Origin: Acidovorax sp. NO-1
Lineage (GTDB): Bacteria; Pseudomonadota; Gammaproteobacteria; Burkholderiales; Burkholderiaceae_C
Length of the DNA stretch: 64,000 nt
Assembly: GCF_000238595.1 (NCBI RefSeq)
Contig: NZ_AGTS01000078.1
Coordinates: forward strand, 186,001-250,000
Direction: 5' to 3'
Part shown: positions 18,913 through 29,832 of the stretch, in pieces
Layout of the letters: every line of letters begins with the position of its first letter
Position numbering within the stretch: position 1 is the first letter of the stretch
Translations under genes and position numbers: made by a program
The notes under the pieces: generated by a model
What the model was told of the DNA's origin: nothing
The model's input: the letters and a program-made list of their open reading frames with translations, nothing else
The model's database searches: none

Positions 18913-20262
18913 ATGACCCTCTCCCAAAGCCTCTTTGTCATCGGGCTGCTGATTGCAGCCAGCGCCTTTTTCTCCATGGCCGAGATCTCGCTCGCCGCAG
19001 CGCGCCGCTTGCGCCTGAGGCAGATGGCGGATGAGGGCGATGCCCGTGCCGACATGGTGCTGCGCATGCAGGAGCAGCCGGGCGACTATTTCACCGTGGT
19101 GCAGGTGGGTCAGAACGCCGTGGCCATTCTGGGCGGCATCGTGGGCGAAGGGGCGTTGAGCCCACACTTCACCGCCCTGTTTGCGCTGTGGCTGTCGCCA
19201 ACGTCTGCCCAGACCGCCGGGTTTCTGGCATCGTTCCTGGTCATCACCTCCCTGTTCATCCTGTTTTCGGACCTTTTTCCCAAACGCCTGGGCATGGCCA
19301 ACCCGGAGCGGCTGGTGGTGGGGCTGGCAAAGCCGATGGCCTGGTGCATGACCTTGTTGCGCCCGCTGGTGTGGTTCTACAGCCGGGGGGCAGACCTGCT
19401 GTTCAGGGCCCTGGGGCTGTCATCGTTGCGCGATGACCGCATTACCTCCGACGACATCCTGGCGATGATGGAAGCCGGCGCGCGCGCGGGGGTGCTGGCC
19501 GCGCGGGAGCAGCAGGTCATCACCAATGTGTTTGAGCTGGACACGCGCACGGTGTCCAGTGCCATGTCGCCGCGCGACCGTGTGGCCTTTTTCTTGCGGG
19601 ACGAACCCGATTCGGTCATACGGCTGCGCATTGCGGCCGAGCCGTTTTCCACCTACCCCGTGTGCGAGGGCGACATCGACCACGTGGTGGGGTATGTGGA
19701 TGCCAAAGACCTCTTTCAGCGGGTGCTGAATAACCAGCCCATTTCCTTGGCCGACGACAGCCTGGTGCGCAAGGTGCTGATCGTGCCCGACCGGCTGACC
19801 CTGTCGGAGGTGCTGGAACAGTTTCGCCATGTGCACGAGGACTTTGCGGTCATCGTGAACGAATACAGCCTGGTTGTGGGCGTGGTCACCCTGAACGACG
19901 TGATGAGCACGGTGATGGGCGACCTGGTGGGCCCGGCGGACGAAGAGCGGATCGTGCGGCGTGATGAGAACTCGTGGCTGATCGATGGCGTGACCCCGGT
20001 GCAGGACGTTTTGCACGCCCTCTCGCTGGACGAACTGCCCCACGCCGAGGAGTACGAAACCCTCGCGGGCTTTTTGATGGTGATGCTGCGCCGCGTGCCG
20101 CGCCGTACCGACAGCGTGAGCTGGGGCGGCTACAAGTTCGAAGTGCTGGACGTGGACAGCTACCGCATCGACCAGGTCATGGTCTCGCGTCTGAGCGTGC
20201 CTGGCGCTGACGGAAACAATGCCACCACCGCCAAGGTGGAGAGTGCAGCGCCTCCCAGCTAG
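18913..20262 (+). CDS. CNNM/CBS-domain (CorC/HlyC-like) membrane protein
   Basis: Integral membrane protein of the CNNM transporter/hemolysin-C-like family (YtfL/CorB relatives), linked in other bacteria to Mg2+ or polyamine export. 449 residues from ATG 18913. The N-terminal CNNM domain (about 1-195) has several membrane helices, including LFVIGLLIAASAFFSMAEIS. A pair of CBS domains (about 215-335) includes MSPRDRVAFF and FAVIVNEYSLVVGVVTLNDV. A C-terminal CorC/HlyC domain starts near RRDENSWLIDG. It converges on the lytic transglycosylase gene, the stop codons overlapping by 4 bp (CTAG). The transported ion cannot be decided here. Confidence 0.88.
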   Translation: MTLSQSLFVIGLLIAASAFFSMAEISLAAARRLRLRQMADEGDARADMVLRMQEQPGDYFTVVQVGQNAVAILGGIVGEGALSPHFTALFALWLSPTSAQTAGFLASFLVITSLFILFSDLFPKRLGMANPERLVVGLAKPMAWCMTLLRPLVWFYSRGADLLFRALGLSSLRDDRITSDDILAMMEAGARAGVLAAREQQVITNVFELDTRTVSSAMSPRDRVAFFLRDEPDSVIRLRIAAEPFSTYPVCEGDIDHVVGYVDAKDLFQRVLNNQPISLADDSLVRKVLIVPDRLTLSEVLEQFRHVHEDFAVIVNEYSLVVGVVTLNDVMSTVMGDLVGPADEERIVRRDENSWLIDGVTPVQDVLHALSLDELPHAEEYETLAGFLMVMLRRVPRRTDSVSWGGYKFEVLDVDSYRIDQVMVSRLSVPGADGNNATTAKVESAAPPS

Positions 20263-20999
20263 GAGGCCGTGGCTGCAACCAGTGGGTCGGGGTTGCCGGG
20301 CGCCGGCAGGAGATGGGGCTTCTCGGCAAAGGCCCAGTTGCGCTGCGCGGCAAATACGGCATTGGGATAGGGCGGCCTGCCCCGGCTGCCGTTGTACCGG
20401 CCCAGCGCCATGAAAAGATCGCCCCGTTCACGGTCAATGTAGTGGCGCAAGATCACGCAGCCAAAGCGCAGATTGGTCTGCAGATGAAAGAGCTTTCCGG
20501 GATCACCGTCGCCAATCACCCGTGTCCAGAACGGCATGACCTGCATGTAGCCCCGGGCGCCCACGCTGGACACGGCGTACTTGCGAAAAGCGCTTTCCAC
20601 CTGGATGAGGCCCAGCACCAGAGAGACATCCAGACCGGCGCGCTTGGACTCGTACCACACGGTCTGCAGGAAATCGCGACGCACCTCCCAATCCGGCTTG
20701 CGACGGCGCAGGCGGTCGCTTTGGGTGCCAAGCCAGCGCAGGTAGTGCAGGCGGGCCTCGGTGGAGAAAAACTCCGGCTCAGGCGGCGCCTGGTTGGCAA
20801 TGGCCGAACTGAGCGCGGTGCGCACCGAGTCCATCAAGGGCTCTTCGAGCTGGCCGCCTGCGTGGGCCCACTGCGGCGCACCCAGCCAGGCCGCTGGCGC
20901 CGCAAGCGTTGCCAGCGACACCAGGCAGCCGCGCCGGGATACCCCCGCGCCGTATGCCGCGAGCAGCGGGCTTTTCGAAGATGCACCGTGCATGCTCAT
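20259..20999 (-). CDS. Soluble-type lytic murein transglycosylase
   Basis: Cleaves the MurNAc-GlcNAc bond of peptidoglycan with anhydro ring formation, in the periplasm. 246 residues. The N-terminal export region has a twin-arginine-like [20 protein letters not shown], where the cysteine could also be a lipobox residue. The SLT domain (about 125-225) has the catalytic Glu in LIQVESAF, then GYMQVMPF and [11 protein letters not shown]. Its ATG overlaps the proS stop (ATGA), so it is translated from the proS transcript. Confidence 0.87.
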   Translation of the reverse strand: MSMHGASSKSPLLAAYGAGVSRRGCLVSLATLAAPAAWLGAPQWAHAGGQLEEPLMDSVRTALSSAIANQAPPEPEFFSTEARLHYLRWLGTQSDRLRRRKPDWEVRRDFLQTVWYESKRAGLDVSLVLGLIQVESAFRKYAVSSVGARGYMQVMPFWTRVIGDGDPGKLFHLQTNLRFGCVILRHYIDRERGDLFMALGRYNGSRGRPPYPNAVFAAQRNWAFAEKPHLLPAPGNPDPLVAATAS

Positions 21000-22738
21000 A
21001 CCGCCATGCGGCCCTTCACATGGGCCAGGATGTCGGCCACGGCCACCTTGGTGGCGGCGGCATCGCGGCGGTGCTGGTACTCGACCACACCGTCCTTCAA
21101 ACTCTTGTCGCCGATGGTCACGCGGTGGGGCACTCCAATCAGCTCCCAGTCGGCAAACATGGCGCCGGGGCGCTCGCCACGGTCGTCCAGGATCACGTCC
21201 ACACCTGCGGCCAGCAGGTCGGCATACAGCTGCTCGGCCGTGGCCTTGACGGCCTCGCTGCGGTCCATACCCACGGGACAGACCACCACCGTGAACGGCG
21301 CAATCGCGTCCGGCCAGATGATGCCGCGCTCGTCGTGGTTTTGTTCAATGGCGGCGGCAGGCAGGCGCGTCACGCCAATGCCATAGCAACCCATCTCGAA
21401 GAACGCCGGCTTGCCGTCGTCGCCCAGGAACGTCGCGTTCATGCCCTTGCTGTACTTGGTGCCCAGGTAGAACACGTGGCCCACTTCGATACCACGCTCG
21501 ATCGCCAGCTCGCCCTTGCCGTCCGGTGAGCGGTCGCCCGCCACCACATTGCGCAGGTCGGCCACCATGTCGGGCTCGGGCAGGTCGCGGCCCCAGTTGA
21601 CGCCGGTGATGTGAAAGTCCACCTCATTGGCGCCGCAGATCCAGTCGGCCATCAGCGCGACTTCGCGGTCCACCACAATCTTCAAGGGCTTTTTCAAACC
21701 AATGGGGCCCAGGTAACCGGGCTTGCAGCCAAAGTGGTCTTCGATTTCACCCAGCGTGGCAAAGCGGAAGTCCGCCAGCCCGGGCACCTTGCCCACCTTG
21801 ATTTCGTTCATGTCATGGTCGCCACGCAGCAGCAGCAGCCACACCTGGGTCTTGACGATTTCGCCGGCTTCGTTGGTTTCGTCAGTTGCCAGCACCAGCG
21901 ACTTCACCGTGGTGCTGAGTGGAACACCGAGCAGCTCCGCCACATCCGCACAGGTGCTCTTGCCCGGGGTGGCCGTCTTGGTCAGCACTTGCGTGGCTGC
22001 ACCGCGTGGGCCTGCAGGGGCCAGCGCCTCCGCCTTTTCCATATTGGCGGCGTAGTCGCTCTGTGGGCAGTAGACAATGGCGTCTTCCCCCGTGGCGGCA
22101 ATCACCTGGAACTCTTCCGAAAGATCCCCACCGATGGCACCGCTGTCAGCCGCCACCGCACGGTAGGTCAGTCCAAAGCGGTCGAAAATGCGCCGGTAGG
22201 CCTGTGCCATCACCTGGTAGCTGGCCTTGGCGGCCGCCTGGTCGCGGTCAAAGCTGTAGGCATCCTTCATGATGAACTCGCGGCCGCGCATGAGGCCAAA
22301 ACGGGGGCGGCGCTCGTCGCGGAACTTGGTCTGGATCTGGTAAAAGTTTTTCGGCAGCTGCTTGTAGCTCTTGAGCTCCTGGCGTGCGATGTCAGTGATC
22401 ACTTCCTCGCTGGTGGGCTGCACCACAAAGTCGCGGCCATGACGGTCCTGGATGCGCAGCAGCTCGGGGCCCATCTTCTCGAACCGGCCCGTCTCCTGCC
22501 AGAGTTCTGCAGGCTGGACCACGGGCATGGTGAGCTCCACCGCGCCGGCGCGGTTCATTTCCTCGCGTACGATGGTCTCGACCTTGCGGATCACCCGCAG
22601 CCCCATGGGCATGTAGTTGTAGATGCCAGCGCCCAGTTTCTTGATCAGCCCCGCCCGCGTCATGAGTTTGTGGCTGACCACTTCGGCATCCGCCGGAGCT
22701 TCCTTGAGGGTGGAGATAAAGAATTGCGAGGCTTTCAT
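20996..22738 (-). CDS. proS: Prolyl-tRNA synthetase
   Basis: Charges tRNA(Pro) with proline. 580 residues (E. coli 572), bacterial type with the editing insertion. Class II motifs: motif 1 region [18 protein letters not shown], motif 2 [19 protein letters not shown] and motif 3 [17 protein letters not shown]. The INS editing domain occupies about 225-400, and a C-terminal anticodon-binding domain starts near [13 protein letters not shown] 22738 gives the standard [15 protein letters not shown] start. It is divergent from rppH and overlaps the downstream transglycosylase gene. Confidence 0.97.
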   Translation of the reverse strand: MKASQFFISTLKEAPADAEVVSHKLMTRAGLIKKLGAGIYNYMPMGLRVIRKVETIVREEMNRAGAVELTMPVVQPAELWQETGRFEKMGPELLRIQDRHGRDFVVQPTSEEVITDIARQELKSYKQLPKNFYQIQTKFRDERRPRFGLMRGREFIMKDAYSFDRDQAAAKASYQVMAQAYRRIFDRFGLTYRAVAADSGAIGGDLSEEFQVIAATGEDAIVYCPQSDYAANMEKAEALAPAGPRGAATQVLTKTATPGKSTCADVAELLGVPLSTTVKSLVLATDETNEAGEIVKTQVWLLLLRGDHDMNEIKVGKVPGLADFRFATLGEIEDHFGCKPGYLGPIGLKKPLKIVVDREVALMADWICGANEVDFHITGVNWGRDLPEPDMVADLRNVVAGDRSPDGKGELAIERGIEVGHVFYLGTKYSKGMNATFLGDDGKPAFFEMGCYGIGVTRLPAAAIEQNHDERGIIWPDAIAPFTVVVCPVGMDRSEAVKATAEQLYADLLAAGVDVILDDRGERPGAMFADWELIGVPHRVTIGDKSLKDGVVEYQHRRDAAATKVAVADILAHVKGRMAV

Positions 22739-22772
22739 CGGGATCGCTAGCAGGCGGAACGGGGCCGTCCAC

Positions 22773-22800
22773 TTGCTGCGCGCAAGGCGCCGTGCATAAT
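22773..22800 (+). promoter_or_regulatory. Candidate rppH promoter
   Basis: -35 TTGCTG (22773-22778), 16-bp spacer, -10 CATAAT (22795-22800). Lies 31 bp before the rppH ATG, in the divergent gap with proS. Confidence 0.5.
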
Positions 22801-22830
22801 GGACACAGTTTAAAAATTTGGGGTTTGATT

Positions 22831-23499
22831 ATGCTTGACCGGGACGGCTTTCGGCCGAACGTCGGCATCATCCTGCTCAACCAGAAAAACCAGGTGTTCT
22901 GGGGCAAGCGTATACGCACCCACAGCTGGCAGTTTCCGCAGGGTGGCATTGACCGGGGTGAAACTCCCGAGCAAGCCATGTTCCGCGAACTGCATGAAGA
23001 GGTGGGATTATTGCCCAACCACGTGCGCGTGGTGGCCCGGACCCGGGACTGGTTGCGTTATGAGGTGCCTGACCGGTACATCCGCCGCGATGCGCGCGGA
23101 CACTACAAGGGCCAGAAACAAATCTGGTATCTGCTACAACTGGTAGGGCACGACTGGGACTTGAACCTTCGTGCCACCAACCATCCGGAGTTTGACGCCT
23201 GGCGCTGGAACGACTATTGGGTGCCGCTGGACGTGGTGGTGGAGTTCAAACGTGGCGTCTATGAAATGGCGCTGACGGAGCTGGCCCGCTTTCTGCCCCG
23301 GCATGAGCAGCGCAACCGCTATCTGCGCAGTGGCATGCGAACCCGTGAGGGTGAAAATGCAGGCACGATGTTCAGGACCGGCTCGATGCTGATCAATCCG
23401 GGCATGGAGCTTCCGCCGGGAGCCAGTTTCGATCCCGACCCCCAAAACAGCGTGCCCGGGGAGCTCGATGGCCTCCCTTCGGTCACCGAGCCGCGCTAG
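22831..23499 (+). CDS. rppH: RNA pyrophosphohydrolase
   Basis: Nudix hydrolase that removes pyrophosphate from mRNA 5' ends and starts decay. 222 residues from ATG 22831 ([13 protein letters not shown], the family start); a further in-frame ATG at 22792 lies inside the promoter. The Nudix box is [20 protein letters not shown] with VGL following (about 38-60). Longer than E. coli RppH (176): the extra C-terminus (about 165-222) is low complexity and typical of Burkholderiales copies. A bidirectional terminator follows. Confidence 0.93.
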   Translation: MLDRDGFRPNVGIILLNQKNQVFWGKRIRTHSWQFPQGGIDRGETPEQAMFRELHEEVGLLPNHVRVVARTRDWLRYEVPDRYIRRDARGHYKGQKQIWYLLQLVGHDWDLNLRATNHPEFDAWRWNDYWVPLDVVVEFKRGVYEMALTELARFLPRHEQRNRYLRSGMRTREGENAGTMFRTGSMLINPGMELPPGASFDPDPQNSVPGELDGLPSVTEPR

Positions 23500-23543
23500 C
23501 CGTTTCGCCCTCGCACTTACTCAGCGACCGTGGCAAGCCCATG

Positions 23544-23574
23544 AAAAAAACGCCTGCGGATGCAGGCGTTTTGC
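23544..23574. terminator. Bidirectional terminator between rppH and proB
   Basis: AAAAAA, CGCCTGC, loop GGAT, GCAGGCG, TTTTG. Serves both convergent genes. Confidence 0.9.
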
Positions 23575-23612
23575 TATGGAGGGGCGTATACAGACCGGCG
23601 GATGTTTCGCCC

Positions 23613-24752
23613 TCAGCGTGCGCCAAGCACCATGTTGTCGCGATGCACCATTTCGGGCTCTGCAGCGTAACCGAGCAGCCGCTCGAATTCGGTCGAGGGC
23701 TTGCGGCAGAGCATGCGCGCCTCGGCCGCCGCATAGTTGGCAAGGCCCCGGGCAATCTCTGCGCCGGACGCGTCGCGCACCGCAATCACGTCGCCCCGGG
23801 AGAAGTCGCCCTCCACTGCGGTCATGCCGATGGGCAGCAGACTTTTGCCTTCGTCACGCACCTTGGCCACGGCACCTGCATCGACCACCACCGATCCACG
23901 CAATTGCAGATGATCGGCCATCCACTGCTTGCGGGCCTGCTTTTTCTGCGTCTGAGCCACCAGTAAAGTGCCCAGAGCCTCGCCACGCACCAGGCGCACG
24001 AGCACATCGGATTCGCGCCCCCAGGCAATCACGGTGGAGGCGCCGGAACCCGCCGCCCGCTTGGCCGCCAGGATCTTGGTGATCATGCCGCCCTTGCCAA
24101 TGCTGGAACCCGCGCCACCGGCCATGGCTTCGAGCGCCGGGTCACCGGCTTTGGCTTCGTGCACAAACTGCGCAGACGCGTCACGGCGTGGGTCGGCGGT
24201 GTACAGGCCCTTCTGGTCGGTGAGGATGATCAGCGCGTCGGCCTCGACCAGATTGGCCACCAGGGCGCCCAACGTGTCGTTGTCGCCGAACTTGATTTCG
24301 TCGTTGACGACGGTGTCGTTCTCATTGATGACCGGCACCACGCCCAAACGCAACAGCGTCAGCAGTGTGGAGCGCGCGTTCAGGTAGCGTTCGCGGTCGG
24401 CCAGATCCGCATGGGTGAGCAGCACCTGCGCACTGCCCATGCCCTGCTCGCGCAGTTTCGTTTCGTACATCTGCGCCAGCCCCATCTGCCCGACGGCAGC
24501 GGCGGCCTGCAGCTCGTGGACCTCGTGCGGCCGCGTGGTCCAGCCCAGGCGCTTCATGCCTTCGGCAATGGCACCGCTGGACACCATGACCACCTCGCGC
24601 GGTGCACCGCCATCGCCGCGCACCAGCGCCGCCAGCTGGCGGCTCCACTCGCCAATGGCGGTTTCATCAAGGCCGCGGCCTTCGTTGGTCACAAGACTGG
24701 AGCCCACCTTGACCACGATGCGGCGGGCATCACGCAATACGCTGGAAACCAT
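23613..24752 (-). CDS. proB: Glutamate 5-kinase
   Basis: Phosphorylates L-glutamate to glutamyl-5-phosphate, first step of proline synthesis and feedback-inhibited by proline. 379 residues. An amino-acid kinase domain (about 1-265) has [37 protein letters not shown] and [19 protein letters not shown]-terminal PUA domain (about 290-370) has [18 protein letters not shown]. Its ATG (24752) abuts a repeat copy in the gap to obgE. The obgE-proB order is common in betaproteobacteria. Confidence 0.96.
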   Translation of the reverse strand: MVSSVLRDARRIVVKVGSSLVTNEGRGLDETAIGEWSRQLAALVRGDGGAPREVVMVSSGAIAEGMKRLGWTTRPHEVHELQAAAAVGQMGLAQMYETKLREQGMGSAQVLLTHADLADRERYLNARSTLLTLLRLGVVPVINENDTVVNDEIKFGDNDTLGALVANLVEADALIILTDQKGLYTADPRRDASAQFVHEAKAGDPALEAMAGGAGSSIGKGGMITKILAAKRAAGSGASTVIAWGRESDVLVRLVRGEALGTLLVAQTQKKQARKQWMADHLQLRGSVVVDAGAVAKVRDEGKSLLPIGMTAVEGDFSRGDVIAVRDASGAEIARGLANYAAAEARMLCRKPSTEFERLLGYAAEPEMVHRDNMVLGAR

Positions 24753-24816
24753 TTTTAAGCATTTTTGGCTGCTAGCGCTTACCCATCAAGCGCCACCAGC
24801 TATTGAAAATATAGCG
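24753..24816 (+). repeat. Palindromic repeat copy 7
   Basis: TTTTAAGCATTTTTGGC, TAGCGCTTACCCATCAAGCG, then AGCTATTGAAAATATAGCGC. It starts at the base after the proB initiation codon, so on the minus strand it occupies the whole proB 5' leader. Confidence 0.85.
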
Positions 24817-24843
24817 CTAAGGTTCTATTGACCCTGGCTGGGA

Positions 24844-25926
<1,083 letters not shown>

Positions 25927-26033
25927 TTACAAAAGGGCGCAGCACCGGCAGCAGACTGCCTGATTCTGTCGGAACTGCGGAACGCCTTGCAGGCGCCGTC
26001 TGCCGACGACTTGAGCGCCATCGTACAGACCAA

Positions 26034-26060
26034 ACAACAAAGCCCCGGCAAAGCGGGGCT
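26034..26060 (-). terminator. Terminator after rpmA
   Basis: On the minus strand AGCCCCG, a six-base loop, CGGGGCT, then TTTGTTGTTTG. It ends rplU-rpmA and may leave obgE partly on its own promoter. The remaining bases to obgE (25915-26033) show nothing further I can name. Confidence 0.75.
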
Positions 26061-26085
26061 TCGATGGCGACCAGAGGAATGAACC

Positions 26086-26343
26086 TCAGGCAGGAGTCAC
26101 ATTGACCGTGGACTTGGACAACGCACCCTTGGTACCGAACGACACGTGGCCGTCCACCAGTGCGAACAAGGTGTGGTCCTTGCCCACGCCGACATTGTTG
26201 CCGGGGTGGAAACGTGTGCCCCGTTGGCGCACGATGATCGAGCCAGCGCTGATCAGTTCACCACCGAACGCCTTGACACCCAGCATCTTTGGCTTGGAGT
26301 CGCGCCCGTTTCGCGTAGAGCCGCCGCCTTTTTTCTGTGCCAT
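26086..26343 (-). CDS. rpmA: 50S ribosomal protein L27
   Basis: Large-subunit protein near the peptidyl-transferase centre. 85 residues (E. coli 85). It begins [20 protein letters not shown], so there is no cleaved leader of the Firmicutes type. The conserved [20 protein letters not shown] follows, then [14 protein letters not shown]. It follows rplU by 15 bp with an AGGAG-like site, forming the usual rplU-rpmA pair. Confidence 0.97.
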   Translation of the reverse strand: MAQKKGGGSTRNGRDSKPKMLGVKAFGGELISAGSIIVRQRGTRFHPGNNVGVGKDHTLFALVDGHVSFGTKGALSKSTVNVTPA

Positions 26344-26358
26344 GACTAGCTCCTTCGA

Positions 26359-26670
26359 TTAAGCAGCAATCGCACCGATTTGCAGCTCAGTGAACTGCTG
26401 GCGATGGCCTTGGCGTTTTTGATAGTGCTTGCGACGGCGCATCTTGAAGATGTGCACTTTGTCGTGCTTGCCGTGGGCCACAACGGTGGCTTTCACGGTT
26501 GCGCCGGACACCAGGGGTGTACCAACCTTCAGTTCAGCGCCGTTGCCGACAGCCAGGACCTGGTCGATCACAATTTCCTGGCCTACGTCCGCAGCAATCT
26601 GTTCTACTTTAATTTTTTCGCCGGAAGCAACGCGATACTGCTTGCCGCCGGTTTTTATGACCGCGTACAT
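26359..26670 (-). CDS. rplU: 50S ribosomal protein L21
   Basis: Large-subunit protein that binds 23S rRNA. 103 residues from ATG 26670 ([14 protein letters not shown]), the universal start. The frame stays open upstream but without similarity to L21. AGAGG lies 6 bp before the ATG. It ends with the basic [18 protein letters not shown] typical of L21. First gene of the rplU-rpmA operon, divergent from ispB as in E. coli. Confidence 0.97.
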   Translation of the reverse strand: MYAVIKTGGKQYRVASGEKIKVEQIAADVGQEIVIDQVLAVGNGAELKVGTPLVSGATVKATVVAHGKHDKVHIFKMRRRKHYQKRQGHRQQFTELQIGAIAA

Positions 26671-26719
26671 GTTGACCTCTTGATATGAGTTCTGCGGACG
26701 AATTTCCACAGAGCCCAAG

Positions 26720-26725
26720 AGTATA
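26720..26725 (-). promoter_or_regulatory. Candidate rplU -10 element
   Basis: TATACT on the minus strand, 49 bp upstream of the rplU ATG. No convincing -35 hexamer lies at the right distance. Confidence 0.35.
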
Positions 26726-26810
26726 GCGCATTGCCTCGCAAGGCGCCACCCGCACTGATCCCCGCACCGCACGCGATGCGGGACTGAAACGAAGCGCCTG
26801 CAGGCCTTCC

Positions 26811-26816
26811 TATAAT
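26811..26816 (+). promoter_or_regulatory. Candidate ispB -10 element
   Basis: Perfect TATAAT, 13 bp before the GTG start of ispB. It would give a leader of only a few bases. The -35 region is weak. Confidence 0.45.
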
Positions 26817-26829
26817 CCGGGCTCTTTCT

Positions 26830-27825
26830 GTGACCACCATCTTGACTGACCACACCGCCCCCGCCGCCTCCCCGCTCCTGCTCGTTGCACAAGACATGCA
26901 CGAGGTTGACAAGGTCATTGGTCAGCGCCTGACGTCCAGCGTTCCGCTGGTGGCCCAGATATCGCAGTACATCATTGCTGCAGGGGGCAAAAGGCTGCGG
27001 CCCGCCTTGCTCCTAATGGTGTGTGGTGCGTTGGACTACCGGGGGGCACATCGGCACAGCCTCGCCGCAGTCGTTGAGCTGATACACACCGCGACTCTAC
27101 TGCATGACGATGTCGTCGATGCCTCCACCTTGCGCAGGGGTCGCCCTACCGCCAACGAGACGTTTGGCAACCCTGCGAGTGTCCTTGTGGGTGATTTTCT
27201 GCATACCCGCTCCTTTCAGATGATGGTCGAAGCGGGCAGCATGCGCATCATGGAGATACTCTCGGAGGCCACCAACGTGATCGCCGAGGGAGAGGTGTTG
27301 CAGCTGATGAACATGCACGACGCGTCGCTCGACGAAGCGGGCTACCTGCGCGTCATACGCTCCAAGACGGCCAAACTCTTTGAAGCCAGCGCGCGCTTGG
27401 GCGCAGTGCTTGCCGGGGGTTCGCCAGATATTGAGGAGGCATGCGCAACGTACGGCCAAGCACTGGGCACCGCTTTCCAGATCATTGATGACGTTCTGGA
27501 CTACGACGGTGACGTTTCAGAAATGGGAAAGAACCTGGGTGACGACCTGCGCGAAGGCAAATCCACCCTTCCCCTCATCGCTGCCATGGAGCGCGGCACA
27601 AAAACCCAGGCCGACGTTGTGCGCCACGCCATCGAACAAGGCTCCACGGACCAACTCGCAGACATCGTGCGGATTGTTCGCGAAACTGGCGCTTTGGAAG
27701 TTACACGGGCTGCAGCCGTTAACGAGGCCCGTCGGGCCATGTCGGCCGCAGAGCGATTACCGACCAATGCATATTCAGCCGCTTTGCTAGAATTGGCTGC
27801 GCAGTTGTTAACACGACGTAACTGA
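26830..27825 (+). CDS. ispB: Octaprenyl diphosphate synthase
   Basis: Trans-long-chain polyprenyl synthase making the side chain of ubiquinone from FPP and IPP. 331 residues (E. coli 323). The first Asp-rich motif is [15 protein letters not shown] (about 93-107) and the second [20 protein letters not shown] (about 218-237). GTG 26830 is the best start ([11 protein letters not shown]). It lacks a Shine-Dalgarno and sits 13 bp after a TATAAT. Chain length cannot be proved from sequence; ubiquinone-8 is usual in this group. A tRNA-Pro gene follows. Confidence 0.93.
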   Translation: MTTILTDHTAPAASPLLLVAQDMHEVDKVIGQRLTSSVPLVAQISQYIIAAGGKRLRPALLLMVCGALDYRGAHRHSLAAVVELIHTATLLHDDVVDASTLRRGRPTANETFGNPASVLVGDFLHTRSFQMMVEAGSMRIMEILSEATNVIAEGEVLQLMNMHDASLDEAGYLRVIRSKTAKLFEASARLGAVLAGGSPDIEEACATYGQALGTAFQIIDDVLDYDGDVSEMGKNLGDDLREGKSTLPLIAAMERGTKTQADVVRHAIEQGSTDQLADIVRIVRETGALEVTRAAAVNEARRAMSAAERLPTNAYSAALLELAAQLLTRRN

Positions 27826-27862
27826 GCCGATTGCACCAGAATCCGGGTGCAATCCCGCCATT

Positions 27863-27939
27863 CGGGGTGTAGCTTAGCCTGGTAGAGCGCTACGTTCGGG
27901 ACGTAGAGGCCGGAGGTTCGAATCCTCTCACCCCGACCA
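27863..27939 (+). tRNA. tRNA-Pro (anticodon CGG)
   Basis: 77-nt cloverleaf with encoded CCA. Acceptor arms CGGGGTG and CACCCCG. The anticodon stem CTACG/CGTAG encloses loop TTCGGGA with anticodon CGG. The T-loop reads GGTTCGAATCC. Reads codon CCG. Confidence 0.96.
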
Positions 27940-28074
27940 GGATTTCAATGGCCTTTTCCGCAATAGCACCCATTTTGTGGTGCTGTTGCCAATCTACCGT
28001 CACTGTACAGCGTTCACCCGATCGGTGATGATAGGATGGATTCTTTTCCACACCTCTAACACATTACCGGTTAC

Positions 28075-29814
28075 ATGGCCGCTGTCGATACTGCCCCCAA
28101 AGAAGCCTCCGCAGTGGCCCTCCCCGGACTGGGCAGGGCCCTGATGTCTGCCGGCAAGCTGACCCAAAAGGCAGCGGAAGACATTTACAAAAAATCACAA
28201 ATTAGCCGCACCAGCTTTATCGCGGAATTGACGGGATCCGGTGCGGTATCAGCGGCAGACTTGGCCCACACGGTTTCAGCCGTGTTTGGCGCTCCTTTGC
28301 TGGATCTGGAAGCGATTGATCCACTGCGGCTGCCCAAAGAACTTCTGGATGGCAAAATTTGCCAAGCCTACAAGGTAGTTGTTTTAAGCAAGCGCAATAA
28401 TCGCCTTATTGTTGCCACGGCAGATCCTACCGATCAGGAAGCAGCAGAGAAAATCAAATTCACGACCCAGATGGGGGTGGATTGGATTATTGCAGAGTAT
28501 GACAAGCTGAGTAAATTGGTCGAAAGCACGACCAAGTCTACCAACGAGTCCATGGAAACGTTGGTCAGTGGTGGGGGCGATTTTGAATTTGACGACGCCC
28601 CCATTGAAGAGGCGCCGGACAACAATGATGCGGGCGCCACAGACGTCGAAGACGCTCCCATCGTCAAATTCTTGCACAAGATGCTGCTGGACGCCTTCAA
28701 TATGCGCGCTTCAGATTTGCATTTTGAACCTTACGAACACCAATATCGCGTTCGGTTTCGGATTGACGGAGAACTCCGGGAAATCGCATCGCCTCCGATT
28801 GCCATCAAGGACAAGCTGGCGTCCCGCATCAAGGTGATTTCACGTCTGGATATTTCTGAAAAGCGCGTCCCCCAAGACGGCCGGATGAAACTGAAGGTGG
28901 GTCCGGACAGGGTGATCGACTTCCGGGTGAGCACACTGCCGACCTTGTTCGGGGAAAAAATCGTTATCCGTATTCTTGATCCGAGTAGCGCCAAACTGGG
29001 TATTGATGCTCTCGGATATGAACCCGAAGAAAAAGAGCGACTGCTTGAAGCCATTGGACGCCCCTACGGGATGATTCTGGTAACCGGACCCACCGGCTCC
29101 GGAAAGACCGTGTCGTTGTACACCTGCCTGAACCTCCTGAACAAGCCAGGTGTCAATATTGCAACCGCAGAGGATCCTTCCGAAATCAACCTGCCAGGCG
29201 TTAACCAAGTGAACGTTAACGAAAAAGCGGGCCTGACCTTTGCAGTTGCACTGAAGTCCTTTCTCCGCCAGGATCCGGACATTATCATGGTGGGGGAAAT
29301 TCGCGATCTGGAAACGGCCGATATCTCCATCAAGGCGGCGCAGACAGGCCATTTGGTATTGTCCACACTGCACACCAATGATGCCCCGACGACGCTGACG
29401 CGCATGCGCAATATGGGTATTGCGCCCTTTAACATCGCCTCCAGCGTGATCCTCATCACCGCCCAGCGCCTGGCCCGCCGACTGTGCCCAGCCTGCAAGG
29501 CACCCGCAGATATCCCTCACGAGTCACTCCTGGAAGCAGGGTACAAGGAAGAGGACATTGACGGGAGTTGGGTCACCTATCGGCCTGTCGGTTGTTCAGC
29601 CTGCAATAACGGATACAAAGGTCGGGTAGGCATTTACCAAGTGATGCCAGTTTCGGAAGACATTCAGCGCATCATTTTGCGCGATGGCAGTGCACTGGAA
29701 ATTGCGGAACAGGCGCGCGCAGAGGGGGTCCGATCACTGCGCGAATCAGGTTTGCACAAGGCGAGACTCGGCTTTACTTCACTGGAAGAAGTGCTGGCCG
29801 TCACCAACGAATAA
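28075..29814 (+). CDS. pilB: Type IV pilus assembly ATPase
   Basis: Hexameric ATPase that drives type IVa pilus extension at the inner membrane. 579 residues. An N-terminal GspE/MshEN-like domain (about 20-165) precedes the secretion ATPase core: Walker A GPTGSGKT (about 340-347), Asp box region TAEDPSEINLPGVNQV, Walker B DPDIIMVGEIRDLETA and His box QTGHLVLSTLHTNDAPTT. A C-terminal zinc-binding tetracysteine reads CPAC...CSAC. ATG 28075. pilC follows after 18 bp. The 27940-28074 gap after the tRNA holds no gene and presumably the pilB promoter. Confidence 0.96.
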   Translation: MAAVDTAPKEASAVALPGLGRALMSAGKLTQKAAEDIYKKSQISRTSFIAELTGSGAVSAADLAHTVSAVFGAPLLDLEAIDPLRLPKELLDGKICQAYKVVVLSKRNNRLIVATADPTDQEAAEKIKFTTQMGVDWIIAEYDKLSKLVESTTKSTNESMETLVSGGGDFEFDDAPIEEAPDNNDAGATDVEDAPIVKFLHKMLLDAFNMRASDLHFEPYEHQYRVRFRIDGELREIASPPIAIKDKLASRIKVISRLDISEKRVPQDGRMKLKVGPDRVIDFRVSTLPTLFGEKIVIRILDPSSAKLGIDALGYEPEEKERLLEAIGRPYGMILVTGPTGSGKTVSLYTCLNLLNKPGVNIATAEDPSEINLPGVNQVNVNEKAGLTFAVALKSFLRQDPDIIMVGEIRDLETADISIKAAQTGHLVLSTLHTNDAPTTLTRMRNMGIAPFNIASSVILITAQRLARRLCPACKAPADIPHESLLEAGYKEEDIDGSWVTYRPVGCSACNNGYKGRVGIYQVMPVSEDIQRIILRDGSALEIAEQARAEGVRSLRESGLHKARLGFTSLEEVLAVTNE

Positions 29815-29832
29815 CGAGTTTGAGGGAACAGC

